40,865 bases of DNA, taken from the NCBI GenBank assembly GCA_028277685.1, contig JANQFT010000525.1, positions 1-40,865 of the forward strand, written 5' to 3'. Position numbers and translations under genes: made by a program. Of the stretch, positions 8,070 to 16,632 are shown in pieces. A model generated the notes under the pieces. It worked only from the letters and a program-made list of their open reading frames with translations. It was not told the origin of the DNA and made no database searches. This stretch comes from Phycisphaeraceae bacterium (lineage in GTDB: Bacteria > Planctomycetota > Phycisphaerae > Phycisphaerales > Zrk34). Position 1 is the stretch's first letter; each line of letters opens with the position of its first letter.

Positions 8070-8702
8070 ATGAAGAACCAGCAAACCATACCGCCCCAAC
8101 CCAACCACCTGGAAAGGCAAATTTGCCTTCTGTTGGACGGCGAACTGCCGGCCGACGAGCAGGTGGAACTGACCCGCGAGTTGTTGCGCAATCCCACGGC
8201 GCGTCAGTTGCACGATGAGTATGCCGAGTTGGACGAGCAGGCGGCCGGGGCCATGCAGTGGTTGTTGGAACAACCGGCCCGCCCAACTTGCGACCTGCCG
8301 CGCAAGTGCCGTATCGACTGGGCCGGAAAGGTGACCAGCGGTTGGGCGGTGGCGGCCGCCGTGCTGTTGATGGTCGCGATCTGGACGGTGGTCGAATTGA
8401 CCGCCAAGCCGCAATCCCATTCGGCCCCGGTCACCGGTGGTTTGGCCGTCGGCGGAGGCGGGTCGATCGGCTCCCGTGAAGCGGTGGCGATCGACATGGA
8501 GTTCGGCTGGTACGAAGCGGCCGCCTCGGTGCAAACCGCGGATTACCAAGAACCGCGCCCGCTGATCGAAACGCCCGCCCACCAGCAACGGCAAACCCAC
8601 CGCCGTTCACTGGGTATCTATGACGAAGAAAACGAACGGCTCTACCTGTTGGAACTGGAACGACAGATCACCGAGCGCCAGGCGCTCGGAGAGGAGCTGT
8701 AA
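8070..8702 (+). CDS. Membrane-anchored anti-sigma factor
   Basis: A 210-residue protein with a short acidic N-terminal domain (ERQICLLLDGELPADEQVEL...), a single transmembrane segment near residues 92-110 (WAVAAAVLLMVAIWTVVEL), and a periplasmic part with a C-terminal helix ERLYLLELERQITERQ. A cytoplasmic helical domain of the type L-DGEL-ADE followed by one membrane helix is the usual architecture of planctomycete anti-sigma factors. It would hold the adjacent ECF sigma factor at the membrane. It starts 3 bases after the sigma gene and ends 1 base before the PDZ gene, which indicates one operon. Confidence 0.75.
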   Translation: MKNQQTIPPQPNHLERQICLLLDGELPADEQVELTRELLRNPTARQLHDEYAELDEQAAGAMQWLLEQPARPTCDLPRKCRIDWAGKVTSGWAVAAAVLLMVAIWTVVELTAKPQSHSAPVTGGLAVGGGGSIGSREAVAIDMEFGWYEAAASVQTADYQEPRPLIETPAHQQRQTHRRSLGIYDEENERLYLLELERQITERQALGEEL

Positions 8703-8703
8703 C

Positions 8704-9855
8704 GTGTACGCTTCTCGTGTTCGACATTTCCTGCAATCAAGAGGATTGATTCTGGCGACCTGTATGGCGATGGGCGCGTCGACGGTTATGGCGCAGAGCT
8801 CCGGACCGTCGGTGGAATCCACCGCCGCAAAAGTGGAATCCGCCAAACCACCGGGTTGGCTGGGCCTGCGGCTGGTGCCGGTGCCCCAGGCCGTGGTTGC
8901 GCATCTGCAGCGCGATCAGGGGAAAGCCAATGCGATCTACGGCCGTGGCGTGATGGTGACCAACCTGATCGTCGGCAGCCCGGCCGATCGAGCCGGATTC
9001 CAACGGTACGATGTGATCGTGGCAATCGACGGCCGGCCGGTCACGGATGAACTGTCCGGTTTCGTGGAAAAGCTGGCCGAATACAAGGCGGGGCAGAAGC
9101 TTCAACTGATCGCGTTTCAGCAGGGGCGGCTGCGAACCATTCCCGTCACGCTGGCCACACCGCCGCAACGCGATGCCAACGTGCAATACAAATACGCCCC
9201 CACCGCCGGGCGCGTGGAAACCGATCGCGTGAAGGTGGAGGGCGAAATCTACCAGCGCACCAGCGATCGACGTTGGGTGGGCGAACCGATTACCGAGGCC
9301 AACCGCGCCGAAGTGATTGCCCGGATGCCGCCGGACGTGCGCGAGCGCATCCGTCGGTGGGCGTCCGATCAACCGGCCGTGGCCTCGCGCGTCCGCGTCC
9401 ATCAGGACGGACAGGTCATCGAGATCACGCGGGACCTCTCGGGTAAATACATCGTTCGCCGTTACCACGATAGCGACCGGACCGGCCTGAACGCCATCAC
9501 CCGCACCTACAACGACATCGAACATTTCATGACCGACGATCCGCTCGGCCATCGCATTTACGACAGCGAACTGGCCACCGATCAGGGTCTGATGGACGGC
9601 CTGACCCTGCTGACGGAACTGGAAGCGACTCGGCCTTCATCCACATCGGTCACCAAAGATGACATTCAATCCGACGAGAAAAAGGCCACGTCGGTACGGC
9701 GTGAGTTCAGCGTGATCGCCGACGGGCGCATCCGCGTGACCATCACCGCGCGGGACAACGTGTTGACGTACGAGTTCCGTAACGAGATGGACTTTCGTCG
9801 CCAGCAACCGGATCTCTTCCGCTACTTCCGCCAACTCAACAACGCGTTGCGATAA
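8704..9855 (+). CDS. Exported PDZ-domain protein
   Basis: A 383-residue protein starting at GTG 8704, one base after the anti-sigma stop and preceded by GGAGAGGAG. This is preferred to an ATG 28 codons upstream that overlaps the anti-sigma gene. The signal peptide runs to about residue 30 (ILATCMAMGASTVMAQ). A PDZ domain follows at about residues 45-140, with the substrate-loop stretch GVMVTNLIVGSPADRAGFQ and DVIVAIDGRPV. No serine-protease domain is present, so it is not a DegP-type protease; a sensing or scaffolding role in signalling to the sigma/anti-sigma pair is an inference from the operon. The C-terminal 200 residues are not recognised. Confidence 0.8.
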   Translation: MYASRVRHFLQSRGLILATCMAMGASTVMAQSSGPSVESTAAKVESAKPPGWLGLRLVPVPQAVVAHLQRDQGKANAIYGRGVMVTNLIVGSPADRAGFQRYDVIVAIDGRPVTDELSGFVEKLAEYKAGQKLQLIAFQQGRLRTIPVTLATPPQRDANVQYKYAPTAGRVETDRVKVEGEIYQRTSDRRWVGEPITEANRAEVIARMPPDVRERIRRWASDQPAVASRVRVHQDGQVIEITRDLSGKYIVRRYHDSDRTGLNAITRTYNDIEHFMTDDPLGHRIYDSELATDQGLMDGLTLLTELEATRPSSTSVTKDDIQSDEKKATSVRREFSVIADGRIRVTITARDNVLTYEFRNEMDFRRQQPDLFRYFRQLNNALR

Positions 9856-10063
9856 CACAGCCCGCCTCGCGGGTCCTGAGCGAGCGCAGCGCATCGAAGC
9901 GCGCAGACGGAAATGCTTCCTCCATGACAGAACTGTCAATGCCAACACCGTTCACACGGACGGGATTGGCGACGGGTACCCCCCGGTAGCCCGGTACTGA
10001 CATGCCGTGCGGTCCAGCCGGGTGTGACATGGCGGCTGACGGCGGCGGCCTGTGTCGCGGCGG

Positions 10064-10405
10064 TTACGGCAGTAAAGCGTCAACCTTCGCGGCACAAATG
10101 AAATCGTTGTCGCTCAATCCACCAATCGCGTGCGTGGTGTAACTGACGTTGACCGTATTGTAGCCCACCACCATCTCGGGATGGTGATTTTCCGCGTGAG
10201 AAATCCAAGCGACGGCGTTGACGAACGCCATCGCATGATGGTGATCCTTGAACTCGAATTGCTTTGCGATCGTCGCATCGTTGCGTTGCCAGCCGGGCAG
10301 TTGCTCAAGCCGCTGCTCTGCCTGCCGGGGCTTCAGGGGATCGACGCCGCCTTCGCAGGGCTTGCAGGATTGCCCAGTCCAATCGCATGCCTTGGCATCA
10401 GACAT
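10064..10405 (-). CDS. phhB: Pterin-4a-carbinolamine dehydratase
   Basis: A 113-residue enzyme of the PCD/DCoH family, which dehydrates 4a-hydroxytetrahydropterin to recycle the cofactor of aromatic amino acid hydroxylases. The signature is complete: EFKDHHHAMAFVNAVAW, AENHHPEMVVGYNTV and THAIGGLSDNDF, containing the three catalytic histidines. The N-terminal segment has a CKPC pair also seen in some bacterial members. AAAAGG lies 8 bases before the ATG at 10405; two start-like codons just upstream are too close to it. It is a host gene upstream of tRNA-Pro, with no operon partner. Confidence 0.92.
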   Translation of the reverse strand: MSDAKACDWTGQSCKPCEGGVDPLKPRQAEQRLEQLPGWQRNDATIAKQFEFKDHHHAMAFVNAVAWISHAENHHPEMVVGYNTVNVSYTTHAIGGLSDNDFICAAKVDALLP

Positions 10406-10501
10406 GAACATCACCTTTTAAGAATCGGTCGAATGCTACGGATAGGACAAATTTTTTCACTCTCTTAATTCTAGCGCGGCGAACGGAACCCGGCGCATAT
10501 C

Positions 10502-10530
10502 TTGCTGATATTCCAACCCGGCTCTACAAT
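10502..10530 (+). promoter_or_regulatory. Candidate sigma-70 promoter of tRNA-Pro
   Basis: TTGCTG (10502-10507), a 17-base spacer and TACAAT (10525-10530) end 9 bases before the first base of tRNA-Pro. Spacing and position fit a tRNA promoter. Confidence 0.6.
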
Positions 10531-10539
10531 GGTCCGCCA

Positions 10540-10613
10540 CGGGGCGTAGCGCAGCTTGGTAGCGCGCTTCACTGGGGGTGAAGAGGTCGCAGGTTCAAAT
10601 CCTGTCGCCCCGA
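10540..10613 (+). tRNA. tRNA-Pro (GGG), integration target
   Basis: A 74-base cloverleaf. Acceptor CGGGGCG pairs with CGCCCCG, the anticodon stem CTTCA/TGAAG encloses CTGGGGG (anticodon GGG), and the T arm has GGTTCAAATCC. The 3' end coincides with the left end of element 1, and the recombinase gene on the other strand terminates inside the tRNA. Confidence 0.95.
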
Positions 10614-12097
10614 CTTTTCTTCAAAAAGGGCCGTTCGACTAGAAAGTCGAACGGCTTTCTTTTTGTCAACACTAGACTTACGTCGCTCACCTTACGGTTC
10701 AAACTGACCACATCCAGCAGCTCCCGTTTGCCCGCCGAGTTTGAACCTCGCCACAGCTCGGCCAGGTTCTGGCTGAAGTCGAAGGTCGCCAGCGCCGCTT
10801 CGCCGCAGGCGGGGTCGAACTTGTCGGCCTCATCGAGCTGGCGTTCCACTTCTTCGAGTTGGGTCTTGAGGTCGTGCGACTTGATCTGGAACGTCTGTTC
10901 ATCGATGGAACCGGCAAGGTAGGCGTTGAGCAGCCGGTCTTGCATGTTGACCAGTTCGGTGCGGCGCTTGGCCATCACGCGCCGCTGCTCGGTCTGGACT
11001 GTGCCGATGTCGCTGAAACTGGCCTCCAGCGCGCTGCGGAACCATCGCGCATGTCGTTCCGGTAGCCTGACCGCATCCAGTTCTTTCACGATGGCCGCTT
11101 CGATCTTGCTTTCACGCCATCGAATCTTCGGGTGGCCACTCCCGGGGTCGGGATGGTTGTTGCCGCAGCGATAGTAGACGTGCGTGTTGTGCCCACCGCC
11201 CTTGAGCTTGCGGCGGATCAATTCGCCGGTCATGGCGAAGTCGCAACAGGCGCAACGGAGCAAGCCGCCCGAGAACGCGATGTCCGGGTTGCCGGTTCGA
11301 CGGTTGCGGCCGTGAAGGATGTCCTGGCATGTGTCGAACATCCTGCGGTCGATCAGCAGGCGGTAGCGTCCCTTGAAGACCTGCCCGTTGCGATCGAGTT
11401 CGCCGATGTAGAACCGGTTGTTGAGGATGTATGATAGGGCCGTGCGATGGAATCGCGGCTGGCTGGGACGATACGTGTGGCCTTCAGCGCCGAGCTGGTC
11501 GGCCAAGCTCTTGAAGGTGAAGCGACTGCTGGCGTAGAGCTCGAAGATGCGAACGACCGTCTTCGATTTCTCCGGGTGCGGCACGACCGGCTCGTTACGA
11601 TCATCGACGTTGAGGTAGCCATACGGCGCGAGGCCCGTCGGCCAGCCCTGCTTGACCTTCTCGTCCATGCCCTTGATGACCTCGGTGCGCAGGTTGTCCG
11701 AGTAGTACTGCGCCACCGCGGCCATCACGTTGAACGACAGAGCGCCCGCTGCACCTGGACCGAATTGGTTCTCGACGAAGGTGAGCTGCACGCCGCATGT
11801 GTCTTCCAGTTCCTGAAGCCGAACCGCGTCCCGCATGTTGCGGCAGACGCGATCCAGCTTGTGCGCGAAGATGGCGTTGATCTTCTCGCGCTTGGCGTTG
11901 GCCTTGACCCACTTGAACATCCGGTTGAACGCCACACGATCAGCACCGCGCTTGGCCGACTCGGCGACGACGAACTCGCGGACGATGGTCCAGCCCGCCT
12001 TCGCTGCCTTCTCGCGCATCGCTCGGATCTGCGCGTCGATGGAATAGCCCTCGCGCTGTTCGCGGGAAGACACTCGTGCCCAGGCCACGACGTTCAT
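10595..12097 (-). CDS. Large serine recombinase (integrase) of element 1
   Basis: A 500-residue site-specific recombinase that would integrate and excise the element. The resolvase-type domain begins MNVVAWARVSSREQ, with the catalytic serine at residue 10, and includes GADRVAFNRM and NAIFAHKLDRVCRN. The Recombinase domain (about 155-265) has GLAPYGYLN and ALSYILNNRFYIG. A zinc ribbon follows with CACC and YYRCGNNHPD, then a coiled-coil region (RRTELVNMQDRLLNAY...QLEEVERQLDEADKF). GGGAGG precedes the ATG at 12097, which overlaps the upstream stop codon (TGATG). The last codons (SRGDRI) are written in the antisense of the tRNA-Pro 3' end, so the C-terminus depends on the integrated state. A terminator-like hairpin for the opposite strand lies inside the coding sequence. 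Confidence 0.93.
   Translation of the reverse strand: MNVVAWARVSSREQREGYSIDAQIRAMREKAAKAGWTIVREFVVAESAKRGADRVAFNRMFKWVKANAKREKINAIFAHKLDRVCRNMRDAVRLQELEDTCGVQLTFVENQFGPGAAGALSFNVMAAVAQYYSDNLRTEVIKGMDEKVKQGWPTGLAPYGYLNVDDRNEPVVPHPEKSKTVVRIFELYASSRFTFKSLADQLGAEGHTYRPSQPRFHRTALSYILNNRFYIGELDRNGQVFKGRYRLLIDRRMFDTCQDILHGRNRRTGNPDIAFSGGLLRCACCDFAMTGELIRRKLKGGGHNTHVYYRCGNNHPDPGSGHPKIRWRESKIEAAIVKELDAVRLPERHARWFRSALEASFSDIGTVQTEQRRVMAKRRTELVNMQDRLLNAYLAGSIDEQTFQIKSHDLKTQLEEVERQLDEADKFDPACGEAALATFDFSQNLAELWRGSNSAGKRELLDVVSLNRKVSDVSLVLTKRKPFDFLVERPFLKKSRGDRI
10607..10616. other. Attachment-site core, left end of element 1
   Basis: GCCCCGACTT covers the last bases of tRNA-Pro and the next three bases. 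The same 10-mer recurs at 20710-20719. Beyond it, on the side away from the tRNA, the two loci stay similar because they are the ends of related elements; on the tRNA side similarity stops. This places the recombination crossover inside or next to the 10-mer. Confidence 0.65.
10630..10664 (+). terminator. Terminator hairpin at the left end of element 1
   Basis: GCCGTTCGACT, loop AGAA and AGTCGAACGGC form a perfect 11-bp stem (10630-10655), followed by TTTCTTTTTG. It lies 16 bases after tRNA-Pro and would terminate the tRNA transcript before it runs far into the recombinase gene, which is on the other strand. The second element carries a covarying version at 20733. Confidence 0.85.
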
Positions 12098-12252
12098 CAG
12101 TTGGCCTCCCTTCGCATGCGGATCAGCAACTCGCCCATTCGTTTGACGTTCATGAGAATCTCCACGGCCTCGTCTTCGCTGATCGGTCGGCCATACGACT
12201 CCGACCAGAGTTCGATGGTCTCGGCCAGCAGGTCGTCGGGAATCCACGCCAT
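12097..12252 (-). CDS. Small ORF coupled to the serine recombinase (element 1)
   Basis: A 51-residue protein whose stop codon overlaps the recombinase start as TGATG. It reads WIPDDLLAETIELWSESY, then EDEAVEILMNVKRMGELL. A related protein sits in the same place before the second recombinase (WITEDLIARTQEVWGRYL, then EEAVEMLLNVQRIALVF), which shows that it is a real conserved gene. The start at 12252 has only a weak ribosome binding site. The helical pattern W-x-x-x-L-x-x-T-x-x-x-W plus EAVExLxNVxR recalls small ORFs seen near integrases in other bacterial elements, but its function is unknown. A role as recombination directionality factor or recombinase partner is a reasonable inference. Confidence 0.75.
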   Translation of the reverse strand: MAWIPDDLLAETIELWSESYGRPISEDEAVEILMNVKRMGELLIRMRREAN

Positions 12253-12446
12253 CGACAACGGCCGCTGCCGGAACTGCTGCCGCGCCGGACCAGCTTCATG
12301 TTCCTCGTTTCGGGCCGAACATCCAGTCGAATCCCGAAGGTCGCCATCCGGGGCGAATCTGGCGGATCGAGGCGAAGACTTGCTGCGGCCATGGCGACGA
12401 TTCCGGGTATGTGGTTCGCAAAGAGCAACCATCCGTGTGAGTCCTT

Positions 12447-12653
12447 TCACATGGGATCGAGATGAAGCGCGGCGCGAAGCCGGTTGCGATAGGCCCGTTG
12501 GCGACAGGCCGGGCGGCAATACCTTGCCTCGGGACGCCCGGCGTAGAACACGGTGCCGCACATCACACACCGTCGCCGGTAGCAGCCGCGATGGTCGCCA
12601 CAGCGCTGCCAGGTGACCATCAGTAGGATTTCGCGGGTCATGATCGTGGCCAT
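12447..12653 (-). CDS. Small zinc-finger protein
   Basis: A 68-residue protein with a C-x2-C-x13-C-x3-C zinc site (CVMCGTVFYAGRPEARYC, then RPAC) and a basic tail (RQRAYRNR). This is the common small DNA-binding finger of phages and plasmids. GGAGG lies 6 bases before the ATG. It is encoded between the recombinase module and the RepA-like gene and is probably a regulator of the element, though no target can be read from the sequence. Confidence 0.75.
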   Translation of the reverse strand: MATIMTREILLMVTWQRCGDHRGCYRRRCVMCGTVFYAGRPEARYCRPACRQRAYRNRLRAALHLDPM

Positions 12654-12779
12654 CCGTGGCCTCCATGGGCGTCAGCGCGTTACGGCAGAAGGTGCGCGCT
12701 TCACAACAAACTCTGTCCAAGTCCGCGACTGGTTCCGCCGCCATCAGGAAGAAGCGTTCGCGGCGGAGTACCTATGCGT

Positions 12780-12873
12780 CTGTGTGTGCGCGCGAGTTTG
12801 CATGCGCCCACCCAGCGGGTCGCTGCCAAGCGACCGCTGGGGGGTATAAGGGGGGTCGCGCGCACACACACAG
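12780..12873. repeat. Nested inverted repeats downstream of the RepA-like gene
   Basis: The outer arms are TGTGTGTGCGCGCGA (12781-12795) and TCGCGCGCACACACA (12856-12870), a perfect 15-bp inverted repeat. Inside, CCAGCGGGTCGCT (12812-12824) and AGCGACCGCTGG (12829-12840) form a 12-bp stem with one bulged base and a four-base loop. There is no T run, so a simple terminator is unlikely. The block lies just past the stop of the RepA-like gene and could be an origin, a cruciform or a regulatory RNA. The 13-mer TGTGTGCGCGCGA recurs at 30483-30495 in element 2. Confidence 0.75.
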
Positions 12874-12878
12874 AGAGA

Positions 12879-14588
12879 TCATTCACCGGTTTCATCCTCG
12901 TCGGCGGGCTGTTCGATGGTGGCGATCTTGACCTTGCGATTGGCTCCGAAGCGCCACGGGTGGATCAGTCCTTTGCCTTCGGCGGCGCTGAGCATCAGCT
13001 TCGCCTTGCTGCGGGACAGGCCCTCGCTCATCGCCGCGACGATCACCATGTCGCGCTCGACCGGTTCATCGGACACGAATCGCTCGACCAGGCGCTCCGG
13101 TGTCCACTGCGGCTCCTTGGGCTTGTCCTGGTCGGGCTTTTGCTTCCACGGCCGACGACGCCCGTCTCGCTTGAGATGGATCGGGTCGAGCGTGTCGTCG
13201 TAGTCATAGACCGGGAACTCCCACCGCAGGCATCGCGGCATAATCGGTGCCCACGACCGCACGGCGGCGTCGAGCACGACGACGTTGTCTTCGGCGTGCG
13301 GGCGTAGGATCAGGTGCGCGTCGGCTGCTCGGGACTGGCTGCCCGCACCGGCTCCCACATCGGTGACCGACTTGTCAGACTGGCTGCCCTTGGTGGTGTG
13401 GTGGATGAGGATGAAGGCAGCGCCAAGATGGTGGGCATAGCGGTCGATGCGGTTGTAGACCGCCGCCATGCCCGCGTTGTCGTTCTCGTCGCTGCCGCAG
13501 GGCATGAACCGGTAGAACGCATCGAGGATGACCACCTTGAACCGACCGGGATCGATGGCCGCGAAATATCGCTCGAGCGCCTCGATATCTACCAGCCGAC
13601 CTCGCAGGTTCTCGACGAACAACCGGCGGTCGAAGTCGGCCATGTTCACACCACGAGCGCCCGCTACCTTGGGAATGCGATTGGCGGTCGTCGTGCCGTG
13701 CAGTTCGTTGTCCAGGATCAGCACATCGCCCTGCTGCGTGTCGTAGCAGCCCAGCCACGACCGACCGGTCGCCACCGAGATGGCCAGATCGGTCACCAAC
13801 CAGCTCTTGCCCATCTTCGGGCTGGCGATCACGTTCATCGTCTCGCCCTCGCGCAGCAGCCCGTGGATGACCGGCTCATGCAGACGCGGGTGATCCCGCA
13901 CCAGGTCGGCCACGCTGCGGAAGCGTGGGTACACCACGTTGGCCTCAGGGGGCACGACGTTGGCGCATGCGAGCACCGGGCCGGTCAGGGCGCGTCGCTG
14001 ATCGTCTGTCAGGCAATCGAGCGCACGGGGCGGCGCTGGGCACCGTCCCAGCATGAGTGGCGCAGCCGACCAGGTGTCGATGGCGTCCAGCCACGGCGTG
14101 AGCACGAACGCGAGAAAGAAGCCCCAATGCCCGTCGCTCATCTCCGCATCACGCCACGCCTGATCCACATACACCATCGCATGGTGAACACCGCGCAGCC
14201 GCGATGCCTTGGGCCGGTGCCCCAACTGGTATGCGACCTGCTGGGAATCCATCCATTCGAGGATGCCTGGATCGGTGATGGCGAAGTAGGCGGTCGATGG
14301 GATCAGAACCCGCGCCTGCTCGAACGCCCGTTGGCGGGCGCTCCACGCCGCTTCGATGGCGTCCACATCGAGATCGCGCCATTCGCGCGTGATGCGCCGG
14401 GCGGTTTCGACGAAGGCGTCGCGGAACGCTCGCTCAGCTTGCATCGCCTCGGTCTCATCGACGCCAAGACCGGGGTAGTACGCACCATCGTCGTAGAACC
14501 GATCGTAGTGCTTGCCGTCGTACTCGACGGTGAATGCACCGCGTTCAGTTGAGCCGTCCACGGCGCACGGTTGATCCAACAAAAACAT
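12879..14588 (-). CDS. RepA-like replicative ATPase/helicase (AAA_25 family)
   Basis: A 569-residue protein. Its central RecA-like domain has a Walker A variant ASPKMGKSWLVTDLA, then GDVLILDNELHG, a Walker B-like FKVVILDAFYRF, and AFILIHHTTKG, all typical of RepA/AAA_25 hexameric helicases of plasmids and phages. The N-terminal 200 residues resemble no family I know. The C-terminal part (PERLVERFVSDEPVERDMVIVAAM) looks like a small winged helix. The start at 14588 has GAGG 5 bases upstream. It is probably the replicative helicase or initiator of element 1. It is transcribed with the capsid gene, 97 bases downstream of it. The nested inverted repeats begin 6 bases beyond its stop codon. Confidence 0.82.
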   Translation of the reverse strand: MFLLDQPCAVDGSTERGAFTVEYDGKHYDRFYDDGAYYPGLGVDETEAMQAERAFRDAFVETARRITREWRDLDVDAIEAAWSARQRAFEQARVLIPSTAYFAITDPGILEWMDSQQVAYQLGHRPKASRLRGVHHAMVYVDQAWRDAEMSDGHWGFFLAFVLTPWLDAIDTWSAAPLMLGRCPAPPRALDCLTDDQRRALTGPVLACANVVPPEANVVYPRFRSVADLVRDHPRLHEPVIHGLLREGETMNVIASPKMGKSWLVTDLAISVATGRSWLGCYDTQQGDVLILDNELHGTTTANRIPKVAGARGVNMADFDRRLFVENLRGRLVDIEALERYFAAIDPGRFKVVILDAFYRFMPCGSDENDNAGMAAVYNRIDRYAHHLGAAFILIHHTTKGSQSDKSVTDVGAGAGSQSRAADAHLILRPHAEDNVVVLDAAVRSWAPIMPRCLRWEFPVYDYDDTLDPIHLKRDGRRRPWKQKPDQDKPKEPQWTPERLVERFVSDEPVERDMVIVAAMSEGLSRSKAKLMLSAAEGKGLIHPWRFGANRKVKIATIEQPADEDETGE

Positions 14589-14685
14589 GGTTACCTCGCT
14601 GGATTCGGGCTGAGCATGAATCCGAGGGGAGAAAGCGGGCGGCGGGCAGGAGCAAATGATCCCGCCGCCCGCATCGAAGCCATCG

Positions 14686-16632
14686 TTACTCACCGGCGCT
14701 GCGGACGGCACCGGTCGGCTCACGCATCGCCACGCCGAAGTCGAAGTAGCCGCGCCACTGCATGCCGAGCTTGTCGAAGTCCATCTCGTTGCTCTCGATG
14801 ATGGGCATCTGCCGTCCGTTGACGAAACCCACCTCGATAGCCGCCACGCCCTGTTCCGGGTCGGCGAACAGATACCAGCCCGCATCCGACGAGCCGCTCA
14901 GGCTCTGGCTGCTCAACCACGGGCTGACCGCAAGTTTGAATCGCCGATGGAACGGGTTGGCGTTGGGCTGCATGCCCTCGGGCTGGCTCTCGTTCGAGCC
15001 GGCGACCAGTTCGGTGCTGCTCAGCATCTGTCGGGCCATCGTCGCCAGCGAAGGCGGCACCAGCAGCGTTGCCGGGCTGACCATGATCGGATCGCCGTTC
15101 TTGTCCGTGAACTGCCAGAACAGCTTTTCGGCCTCCGTCGCGCCGGTCAGCCCGAACGCCGAATCCGCTCCCGCGCGAAGATTGCCGTTGGCGATGGAGA
15201 AGAAGCCATCGGGGTTGCTCAGCAGCAGTGCGAACACGGCACGCTCCACGGCGATGGCACCCATCCGTCCCAGTGCCTGCGCCGACTGCTGGAACATGCC
15301 CATGTCATCGTCGATCAAGTCCTGGCGGGTGATGCCGAGAATCGCGCCCTCGGTGTGCGCCTGGTTCTCGTACTCGGTCTCCTTGAACGTGATGTGCTTG
15401 AGTTCGCCGTCGTTGCCGACTTCCTCAAAGCGACCGATGCCGGTCATGCGATACCGCTTGTGCGGCTTGAAGTTCGTCAGCGAGGTCGTCGCCGCAAGCA
15501 TCGACCACACCGTGGGCACCGCGTGATACGCCGCCAACGCCGCCTTGTGCGCCGCATCGCTGAGGATGCCCGGCAGACTCATCGTCGAGGTGCCCGAGGC
15601 CTGCACCGCCCGACTCACCTCGAAGGCGCTTCGCACCAGGTCCGTCGCGTTGTGCGGCACGCTGCGTCCCGCCGCCAGCACCACTTGCCGCATGATCGCA
15701 TGCAGCCCCATGCCGTCGTAGCAACTGCTCGATGCCTCGTGGACCGTATCAAACCCGTAGTGCTCGCCGAGAATCCTCGGCGGCACGCCCATGTTGCGGG
15801 CGGCAGCCGCGCGGATCACCAGACCCTCGGTCGGGCGCTGGCTGCCACCGCCAGCGCCGATGACCGGTCGGCTCGCCCGCAACTGGTGCAGCAATCCTTC
15901 CCGGAGCTCCTCGATGGAGATTTCTCCGTCGATGGCCTGGGCACGCATCTGCTCCACACGCTCGCTGCGACGACCCCAGTCGCCGGTACACATTCGGTCG
16001 ATGTCCTTGATGCGCTGCCGCTCCTGCGCCTGAATCGTTTGCTCGTCCACCCGTGAATCCTGTGTTGCGGTCATGTAAGACTCCTTCCTTTTGGATGCCG
16101 CGATGGCGACGCTCGTACCGGCGTCTGCCGCCAATGGCGTGATGCTGATTTCTCGAAGCCGCCCGACTTTCACCAGCGTGAAGCCACGCTGCGAAGACAA
16201 CGTGCGACCATTCACTTCAACCTTGCTTCCGGGCGCTATCCGCTCATTCTCGACCGGTTCGACGCCGACCGATGCCTGGAACGTGAACCCGCCGGTGGTC
16301 ATCTCCACGATCTGCTTGGCCACATCACCCGCGCCGCTTATGACGCCGGTGACGATCAGGCGACCATCGACCACCCGGGCTTCGCCGTGACCGACCGCGC
16401 CGGAAACGGTCGCGTTGTGATCGGCCAGCAGCGGCACCTGGCCCGAGGCGTCCAGGCCATCGAGGTCAATGACCACATCGCCCCAACCCGGCACCCGCAT
16501 CACGCCGCCGGTGTATGCGACGATGCTGATCTTCGGATGGCGCTTCGTCGCGCCCGCCTCGATGGCGACCTCGCGAGCGGCGAGCAACATGCTTGTCGTC
16601 TCAGTTGCAGTTGTTGTGCTTCCGGGGGTCAT
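14686..16632 (-). CDS. Prohead protease-major capsid protein fusion
   Basis: A 648-residue phage head polyprotein. The first 190 residues are a prohead protease of the HK97/Mu type: PLLADHNATVSGAVGH carries the likely catalytic histidine and GGFTFQASVGV the likely serine, followed by GRLREISITPLAADAGT. A charged linker (about residues 190-260) resembles a scaffolding delta-domain. The remainder is an HK97-fold major capsid protein with FEEVGNDGELKHITF, ILGITRQDLIDDDMGMFQ, PPSLATMARQML and a C-terminal strand region. Protease and capsid are often separate genes; here one chain would cleave itself during head assembly. The ATG at 16632 overlaps the upstream stop (ATGA). No terminase, portal or tail gene is found in this element. 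Confidence 0.88.
   Translation of the reverse strand: MTPGSTTTATETTSMLLAAREVAIEAGATKRHPKISIVAYTGGVMRVPGWGDVVIDLDGLDASGQVPLLADHNATVSGAVGHGEARVVDGRLIVTGVISGAGDVAKQIVEMTTGGFTFQASVGVEPVENERIAPGSKVEVNGRTLSSQRGFTLVKVGRLREISITPLAADAGTSVAIAASKRKESYMTATQDSRVDEQTIQAQERQRIKDIDRMCTGDWGRRSERVEQMRAQAIDGEISIEELREGLLHQLRASRPVIGAGGGSQRPTEGLVIRAAAARNMGVPPRILGEHYGFDTVHEASSSCYDGMGLHAIMRQVVLAAGRSVPHNATDLVRSAFEVSRAVQASGTSTMSLPGILSDAAHKAALAAYHAVPTVWSMLAATTSLTNFKPHKRYRMTGIGRFEEVGNDGELKHITFKETEYENQAHTEGAILGITRQDLIDDDMGMFQQSAQALGRMGAIAVERAVFALLLSNPDGFFSIANGNLRAGADSAFGLTGATEAEKLFWQFTDKNGDPIMVSPATLLVPPSLATMARQMLSSTELVAGSNESQPEGMQPNANPFHRRFKLAVSPWLSSQSLSGSSDAGWYLFADPEQGVAAIEVGFVNGRQMPIIESNEMDFDKLGMQWRGYFDFGVAMREPTGAVRSAGE

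Noticed and set aside
9856-10063. Short frames between the PDZ gene and the pterin dehydratase gene
   Set aside because: They have no ribosome binding sites or motifs; the interval looks like an ordinary convergent intergenic region with a minor CCCGC/GCGGG hairpin.
12098-12744. Long N-terminal extension of the small recombinase-coupled protein
   Set aside because: The extension is arginine-rich, overlaps the zinc-finger gene in another frame, and has no counterpart in the homologue before recombinase 2.
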